NCBI GenBank assembly: GCA_040755755.1
Contig: JBFLZW010000019.1
Coordinates: 1,774-65,773 of the forward strand
DNA length: 64,000 nt
Source: a bacterium
Lineage (GTDB): Bacteria; SZUA-182; DTGQ01
Reading direction: 5' to 3'
Each line of letters opens with the position of its first letter. Position 1 is the first letter of the stretch. Below, in pieces: positions 60,201 to 64,000 of the stretch. A program made the position numbers and the translations under genes. A model generated the notes under the pieces. It was given only the letters and a program-made list of their open reading frames with translations, ran no database searches and was not told the DNA's origin.

Positions 60201-61185
60201 TTCGCTGGGACAAAGGGGAGAGACCAAGATTTGCAGGGAATTAGGGATTTCAGCCTATCTTCTCAAGCCAATCAGACAATCGGAGCTTTTTAATGCCATC
60301 AGTCAGGTCATGGGCGGCGTAATATATGGCCAGGAGCAGGCTGCACCCTCTCTGGTTACCCGGCACACACTCCGGGAAAAGAAGAACAGGCGAAGCCTGT
60401 CGATCCTCCTGGCAGAGGATGATCCTATCAACCAAAAGGTCGCTGTCGGTATGCTGAAAAAGCAGGGTTACTTGGTTCAGGTAGCTGAAGATGGAGAAAA
60501 GGCACTGATGGTCCTCGATCATCAGCCGGTCGATCTTGTCCTGATGGATGTCCAGATGCCGGTTATGGATGGTTTTGAGGCTACCAGGGCTATCCGGGAG
60601 CGGGAAAAGCTCTCCGGTCTCCATACCCCGATTATCGCCATAACTGCTCATGCCATGAAGGGAGATAAGGACAGGTGTCTTGAAGCAGGCATGGATGGCT
60701 ATATCTCGAAGCCAATCAAAATGACTGAACTTGAGCAGGAGATTGAGCGGCTTATCCCGGCCTCCGGTCTGGCCGATATCGAGGTGGAAGATGCACCCTC
60801 ACCGCCAGCAAAAGTACTGGCCAGAGAGGTATTGGCCAGGAAAGTATTCGATGCTTCAAATACTCTGGTCAATCTGGATGGAGACAGGAAGCTGTTAAGA
60901 GAGGTTGTTGACCTTTTCCGGAAAAAGGCGCCGACTCAAATCCAGCAGTTGAACGAGGCTTATCTGAATGATGAAACAAGTCTTCTCGAACACCTGGCAC
61001 ATTCCTTGAAAGGAAGCGCCGCCAATGTCGGAGCAAACAGGCTTTCCGATGCCTCTTTCCGCCTTGAGCTTGCCGCCAGAGGAGGGGAGAGAGAAAAATT
61101 CGGCGAACTGATTCAGCGCATCGAGCAGGAAATGGAGAGTTACGAAACTTTATTGTCAGGCTTTAGCTGGGAAAGTATTCAATAA
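57280..61185 (+). CDS. Hybrid histidine kinase: 2 TM, GAF, 3 PAS, HK, 2 REC, HPt
   Basis: 1301 residues. Two close membrane helices (about 14-52) are followed by a GAF domain (about 88-250), two near-identical PAS domains (about 258-375 and 382-500), a third PAS (about 505-625), HisKA with His652 in [11 protein letters not shown], HATPase (G-boxes DTGIGIPRD and GGTGLGLSI), receiver 1 (Asp about 943 in [10 protein letters not shown]), receiver 2 (Asp about 1089 in [10 protein letters not shown]), and an HPt domain with His1241 in AHSLKGSAA. This gives a complete phosphorelay. The two PAS domains carry exact DNA duplication (see findings). It is flanked by two paralogous single receivers, both likely targets of the HPt domain. 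Confidence 0.95.
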   Translation: MKKDHGNNHRISKIFIKPFSMLSFIGAVVIIYLVGHLTAPILTVLTFLFIIQYVINHRLCNWMNNQLQQDVAVLRQAEKALEESKKELIVRNKIADIFLTIPDDEMYAEVLQVILNFMESSLGYFGYINHDGAIVLPSLTGDVWDQCRMKNKDFVFPRQVWRGIWGRSLREKKTLFSNEPLPVPEGHISITRVLVVPIMYQGELIGQITVANKGADYTARDQEQLESIANQLAPVLHARIHRDRQNRERERMEEELRQAEIRYRTLFEHSPDGIVVIDPQTTMPLEFNPVAHQQLGYTREEFARLHICDYEAAEESETTQAHVKAILATGKDTFETLHRTKSGQIRNVLITVQTVELSGQPVLYSVFRDISERKKMEEELRQAEIRYRTLFENSPDGIIVVDPETGLPVDFNATAHQQLGYTREEFARLHVTDFSACKPDRCRTCKKKILANGQVTFETQHYTKSGRTIDILVTVIQVELSGRSLLYRVCRDITEQKEMERALRESRQRKKAILDNIPDIAWLKDKDSRFILANRAFGQTCGVDLDDLPGKTDLDLWPRDLAEKYRADDREVMRSGKRIVIDEPLTDKDGIIHWIETIKTPIYNEQGEVIGTTGIARNITERKTAEEALHMAKEAAEAATRAKSEFLANMSHEIRTPMNGIIGMIDLVSDTQLTSEQREYLNMAKTSADSLMGLLNDILDFSKMEAGRLDLEKIDFDLRTTLETSTEALAIRAHKKGLELICHIRQDVPTMLTGDPGRLRQILVNLVGNAIKFTEKGEVVIVCGVESEDAESVMLHFSVSDTGIGIPRDKQGIIFESFRQVDGSATRQYGGTGLGLSICQQLTEMMGGKIWVESKPGKGSTFHFTARFTMQSDKKPIEAESRPADLLDLPVLIVDDNETNRKILMEMVSSWGLLPGEARDGKSALAEMEAAAFAHSPYRLVLLDVQMPGMDGFEVSRRIKNNPALADARIIVLTSLGQRGETKICRELGISAYLLKPIRQSELFNAISQVMGGVIYGQEQAAPSLVTRHTLREKKNRRSLSILLAEDDPINQKVAVGMLKKQGYLVQVAEDGEKALMVLDHQPVDLVLMDVQMPVMDGFEATRAIREREKLSGLHTPIIAITAHAMKGDKDRCLEAGMDGYISKPIKMTELEQEIERLIPASGLADIEVEDAPSPPAKVLAREVLARKVFDASNTLVNLDGDRKLLREVVDLFRKKAPTQIQQLNEAYLNDETSLLEHLAHSLKGSAANVGANRLSDASFRLELAARGGEREKFGELIQRIEQEMESYETLLSGFSWESIQ

Positions 61186-61217
61186 CCGTCTCTTAGAACT
61201 GCCCGGAGGTATCGATC

Positions 61218-61616
61218 ATGAAGTCATTGATTGTTGAGGATGATTTTGTAGCCCGCCGTATTTTGAAAGATATCCTTTCCGCCTATGGCCACTGTGATAT
61301 AGCTATTGACGGCCAGGAAGCGGTTTGCGCCTTTCGGATGGCCTGGGAAGAGAACAGACCCTATGATCTGGTCTGCATGGATATCATGATGCCGAATATA
61401 GATGGCCACGAAGCGCTCAGACAAATCCGCGAGCTCGAAGATCTTCTCTGTATCACCAATTCACGAAAGGTAAAGGCAATTATGCTCAGCGCCCTTGACG
61501 ATCCTAAAAATGTGGTCCGTGCATTTGCCAAGGGAGAAGTGTCCTCTTATCTGGTCAAGCCGATCAAAAAGCAGGACCTTGTTGCCGCAATAAGCAAGCT
61601 TGGGCTCCTTGCCTGA
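61218..61616 (+). CDS. Single-domain response regulator (paralogue 2)
   Basis: 132 residues, one receiver. The acidic pair VEDD, the phospho-acceptor Asp in CMDIMMPNIDGHE and the Lys in LVKPIKK are all in place. It resembles the regulator at 56860, especially around WEENRPYDLVCMDIMMP, which points to a duplication around the hybrid kinase. AGGTATCGATC precedes the ATG, 32 bp after the kinase stop. Confidence 0.9.
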   Translation: MKSLIVEDDFVARRILKDILSAYGHCDIAIDGQEAVCAFRMAWEENRPYDLVCMDIMMPNIDGHEALRQIRELEDLLCITNSRKVKAIMLSALDDPKNVVRAFAKGEVSSYLVKPIKKQDLVAAISKLGLLA

Positions 61617-61647
61617 GATGCTCCTTATAGACAAAGAGACATCGAAA

Positions 61648-61697
61648 GTGGAAGCGGCTTCCAGCCCCTTGAAGAAGCGACAGGATGGCGCTTCCAC
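61648..61697. repeat. GTGGAAGCG inverted repeat
   Basis: GTGGAAGCG (61648-61656) pairs with CGCTTCCAC (61689-61697). The flanks (GGCTTCCAGCC) resemble a repeat widespread in bacterial intergenic DNA. It lies between convergent genes and may end both transcripts. Confidence 0.55.
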
Positions 61698-61765
61698 TGT
61701 GGAGGCGGGTTTCTGGCGAAAGATCGCCGCTCGTATTGTCAGCAGCGGATCGGGGGACAAGTCTG

Positions 61766-62110
61766 CTAGGCTGCAGCGCGAGGGTATTTCCTGATTTTTC
61801 GTTTGAGCGTCTTGATCCTTTTCCTCAATCGACTCACTTTGACAGCGTCATTGGATTTACGAGCCTCGTCTTGATCTTTTCGCCGGGCCCGCATTTCCTG
61901 CTTCAAGGATTCCTTGGACCTTTTGATTTTCGCCTTCTTTTTTGCTGCGATTGCGTGCTCTTCCTCATGAATCCCCAGTACATTCATGAGGGCGTGAACC
62001 AGCTGGTCCTTTTCCATCTCATGAATGGTGCCGGAAATCTGATCCTTATACTTGAGCGCTTCATCTCTTAATTTAGTTATGGTCATCTTTTCCAAGTCTC
62101 TTTTTTCCAT
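61766..62110 (-). CDS. Small basic protein with Rho-N/SAP-like N-terminus
   Basis: 114 residues. The first 45 (LEKMTITKLRDEALKYKD... then EMEKDQLVHALMN) follow the helix-extended-loop-helix pattern of Rho N-terminal/SAP-type domains, used to bind nucleic acid. The rest is a highly basic helix (KKKAKIKRSKESLK, RLRKRIKTLKRKIRKYP). GGAGGAGGATCC upstream gives a strong start. I infer a nucleic-acid-binding protein. It is not linked to its neighbours by function. Confidence 0.7.
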   Translation of the reverse strand: MEKRDLEKMTITKLRDEALKYKDQISGTIHEMEKDQLVHALMNVLGIHEEEHAIAAKKKAKIKRSKESLKQEMRARRKDQDEARKSNDAVKVSRLRKRIKTLKRKIRKYPRAAA

Positions 62111-62264
62111 GTCCTGGATCCTCCTCCGTGGAAAGATTAAGAGAGTAAAGGTGAAGAGTCAAGATATGCTCAATTCCCTTCGGCATCAGATGAATATTGA
62201 CGCTTATCATAGCACTTTTATGTTATTTCGTAAAGAATAACTTTCCAAATGTGCTGCACACTCA

Positions 62265-63983
62265 CTACTCCGTCAATCCTGCTTTCCATAACTCAACAGC
62301 CGGATTCCATTTCAGAGGAAGTGGCTCAAGGTCAGGGATTTTTTTGGTGTTCCAGGCCAGGATGGTAAAAACTTCGAAGAAAAACGGCTGAACGTAGCTT
62401 TTGGTAATAAGTTCCTGGGTTGTGCAGCAGGCCTTTCGGCTTTCTTCCGGATCATTGGAGTGCAGGAAAATGGAAAAAGCTTCATCAAGCTCAGGGCTCT
62501 GATACACAGTGAACCAGAAAGGCTGACCGGTATAGTAGAAGAGAGGATAACGCACCTGCGGCCAGAGGGCCATTTCAAACTCTCTGCTGCGCATCTTTTC
62601 GGCATGTACGCCGAATTCCATAGGCTGCAATTTTACCTCTATGCCCACCATTTTCAACTGGGCCTGTATCAGGTCGGCAATTACCTCGTAAACCGGATCA
62701 AAGCTGCTCCATGACAGGGTGACTGAAAATTTCTCCCCCCCTTTCCTGATTACGCCGTCCATACTCCGGTCTTTCCATCCCGCTTCAGCCAGCAGTTGTC
62801 TGGAAGCGGATACATCACTGCGCCTTCTGCGTACCTGGGGATTGTACAGAAAATGGTTTTGGGGAACCGGGCCATTGATGCTCAGGGAGGCATCATGAAT
62901 GAGGCTGTTGATTGTATGCTGATCTATGGCCAGATAGATTGCTTCCCTTACCCTGATGTCAGTGAAGGGCTCTTTCTGATAGTTCAGCACCAGAGAATGG
63001 ACCGACGGATCGGGGCTGGAGAGTTTTTCCACTGCACAATGAGCGGCCCTGAGGCGGGGAACCATTTCAAGAGGCACCTTGTCAAAACAATCGAGGCCGA
63101 TCAAATCGATATCACCTGCCTCAAGAGCGGCTATCCGCTCCCCGGGATCAGGGATGACCTTCAGCATAATATGAGGGATTTTCACTTCACCCTGCCAGTA
63201 ATAAGGATTTTTAGCCAGCAGAATATGTCGGGCCCTGCTGTACTCGCGGATGGTATATGGCCCTGTACCGATAAATCCGGTCACTTTTTCATCCGACGAT
63301 GGTTTGACCACAGGGCTTATATGCGGTGTGGCCAATTCATCCAGGAACAGGGTATATGGCTGATAGAGGTGAAAGCAAACCGTGCGCTCATCGATAATCT
63401 CTATCGAGGAGATTGCGCTCCAGCGAGTCAGGCTGGAGAGCTGAGTGAGAAATTCTTCCGGCTCTCCGTGAGCACAGGATGGAAACTTCAGGGACTTCTC
63501 GCGCTCCCTGGTGTCTCCCGGTATTGGAGGAAGAGCAATTTCGTCTAACCATTCTTTCCGGCACTGCTCTTCGGTGGACTGATGGAAGACGGCCTGTCCA
63601 TTGGCGGCGATTTCCTGTTTTTTCCTTTTTTCCCGCATCTCGAAGGATTCCTTGACATGATAGGCTGTGACCCGCGTCCCATCGGAAAAGCTAATACCAT
63701 CTCTGATCCTGAAGGTATAATCCCGACCATCCTCGCTCTTCTCCCACGATTGGGCGATCAAGGGGAGATATCCGCCCTTTTGATCCTGACTGATCAATGT
63801 CTCGAATACCAGACCATTGAATCCTTTGTATGACCAGATGTCCGAAACCCGCCAGTCTCTGGCAGTGCCGATAACCATAGTATCCGGAGAATGCACTTTT
63901 CCTTTCCGTAAACAGGCCAGGAAACAAAGAAGACCCATCCCAATCCCGAAAGTCAATCCCGCCAGCATCCATCTTCTGCGCAT
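62265..63983 (-). CDS. Extracellular solute-binding protein, family 5 type (oligopeptide/nickel)
   Basis: 572 residues. A signal sequence (GLTFGIGMGLLCFLAC) has a Cys that could be lipidated, although the preceding residues are not a perfect lipobox. The family 5 pattern follows: VFETLISQD, LAQSWEKSEDGRDYTFRIRDGISFSDG, and FVGTGPY-like GFIGTGPYTIREY, then RVREAIYLAIDQ. An insertion of about 60 residues (about 115-180) is longer than in typical members. GGGGAGAT precedes the ATG. No permease or ATPase gene is visible; they may lie beyond the right edge. Substrate is unknown. Confidence 0.85.
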   Translation of the reverse strand: MRRRWMLAGLTFGIGMGLLCFLACLRKGKVHSPDTMVIGTARDWRVSDIWSYKGFNGLVFETLISQDQKGGYLPLIAQSWEKSEDGRDYTFRIRDGISFSDGTRVTAYHVKESFEMREKRKKQEIAANGQAVFHQSTEEQCRKEWLDEIALPPIPGDTREREKSLKFPSCAHGEPEEFLTQLSSLTRWSAISSIEIIDERTVCFHLYQPYTLFLDELATPHISPVVKPSSDEKVTGFIGTGPYTIREYSRARHILLAKNPYYWQGEVKIPHIMLKVIPDPGERIAALEAGDIDLIGLDCFDKVPLEMVPRLRAAHCAVEKLSSPDPSVHSLVLNYQKEPFTDIRVREAIYLAIDQHTINSLIHDASLSINGPVPQNHFLYNPQVRRRRSDVSASRQLLAEAGWKDRSMDGVIRKGGEKFSVTLSWSSFDPVYEVIADLIQAQLKMVGIEVKLQPMEFGVHAEKMRSREFEMALWPQVRYPLFYYTGQPFWFTVYQSPELDEAFSIFLHSNDPEESRKACCTTQELITKSYVQPFFFEVFTILAWNTKKIPDLEPLPLKWNPAVELWKAGLTE

Positions 63984-64000
63984 GTAAAATATCTCCCCTG

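Overview
This is a bacterial chromosomal segment of moderate GC content with about 45 intact or near-intact genes. The gene families point to a Gram-negative bacterium: AsmA, PilN/PilO-type proteins, SPFH proteases' partners, NtrY-type kinase next to DUF4390, DarP and SspB-like proteins. The mix best fits Desulfobacterota (deltaproteobacterial type) or a neighbouring uncultivated lineage. That placement is inferred from gene families; no rRNA or tRNA gene is present to test it. The intergenic DNA is unusually rich in dispersed repeats, palindromes, MITE-like elements and gene remnants.

Layout. 1-1.5 kb: a truncated coiled-coil repeat gene on the minus strand behind a degenerate HTH gene, then empty DNA with a 114-bp inverted-repeat element. 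1.5-11.2 kb: a degenerate RNase H-like gene, then a tight operon of a YqhA-type membrane protein, a 1772-residue propeller/HEAT/dual-ATPase protein, a second ATPase, a sigma-54 response regulator without DNA-binding domain, and a frameshifted Spy/ZraP-like periplasmic gene. 11.2-12.2 kb: a 274-bp MITE with 10-bp target duplication and a RAYT transposase relic. 12.2-23.3 kb: an unrecognised 604-residue protein, AsmA, DarP, NYN-LOTUS nuclease, SspB-like adaptor, TtcA-family enzyme, small proteins, phosphofructokinase and a decayed toxin-antitoxin pair. 23.3-28.8 kb (minus): an HflC/HflK pair behind a P1B-type metal ATPase that is itself fused to an SPFH domain. 28.9-32.3 kb (minus): ExeA-LysM-SPOR ATPase, PilN-like and PilO-PilP-like proteins behind a strong, probably leaderless promoter. 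33-42.3 kb: secreted Tyr/Gly-rich proteins, macro domain, Ppx/GppA, PilZ, MutL and MiaA. 42.5-46.8 kb (minus): TsaB, NtrY-like kinase, DUF4390 and CobU. 47-48.7 kb: GH57 glucan-branching-type enzyme. 49.1-61.6 kb: a chemosensory/c-di-GMP island with an MCP-like protein, GGDEF-REC-HD-GYP, CheW, MCP, CheR, an MCP remnant, two paralogous receivers and a 1301-residue hybrid kinase, but no CheA or CheB in view. 61.8-64 kb (minus): a Rho-N/SAP-like small protein and a solute-binding protein.

The best candidates for an undescribed system are (i) the 2.2-11.2 kb propeller-ATPase operon, which reads as a large envelope-linked sensing NTPase machine coupled to a sigma-54 activator that lacks its own DNA-binding domain, and (ii) the metal-ATPase/SPFH fusion operon, which would place a cation pump covalently inside an HflK/HflC-like membrane scaffold. 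Both functions are inferred from domain content only.
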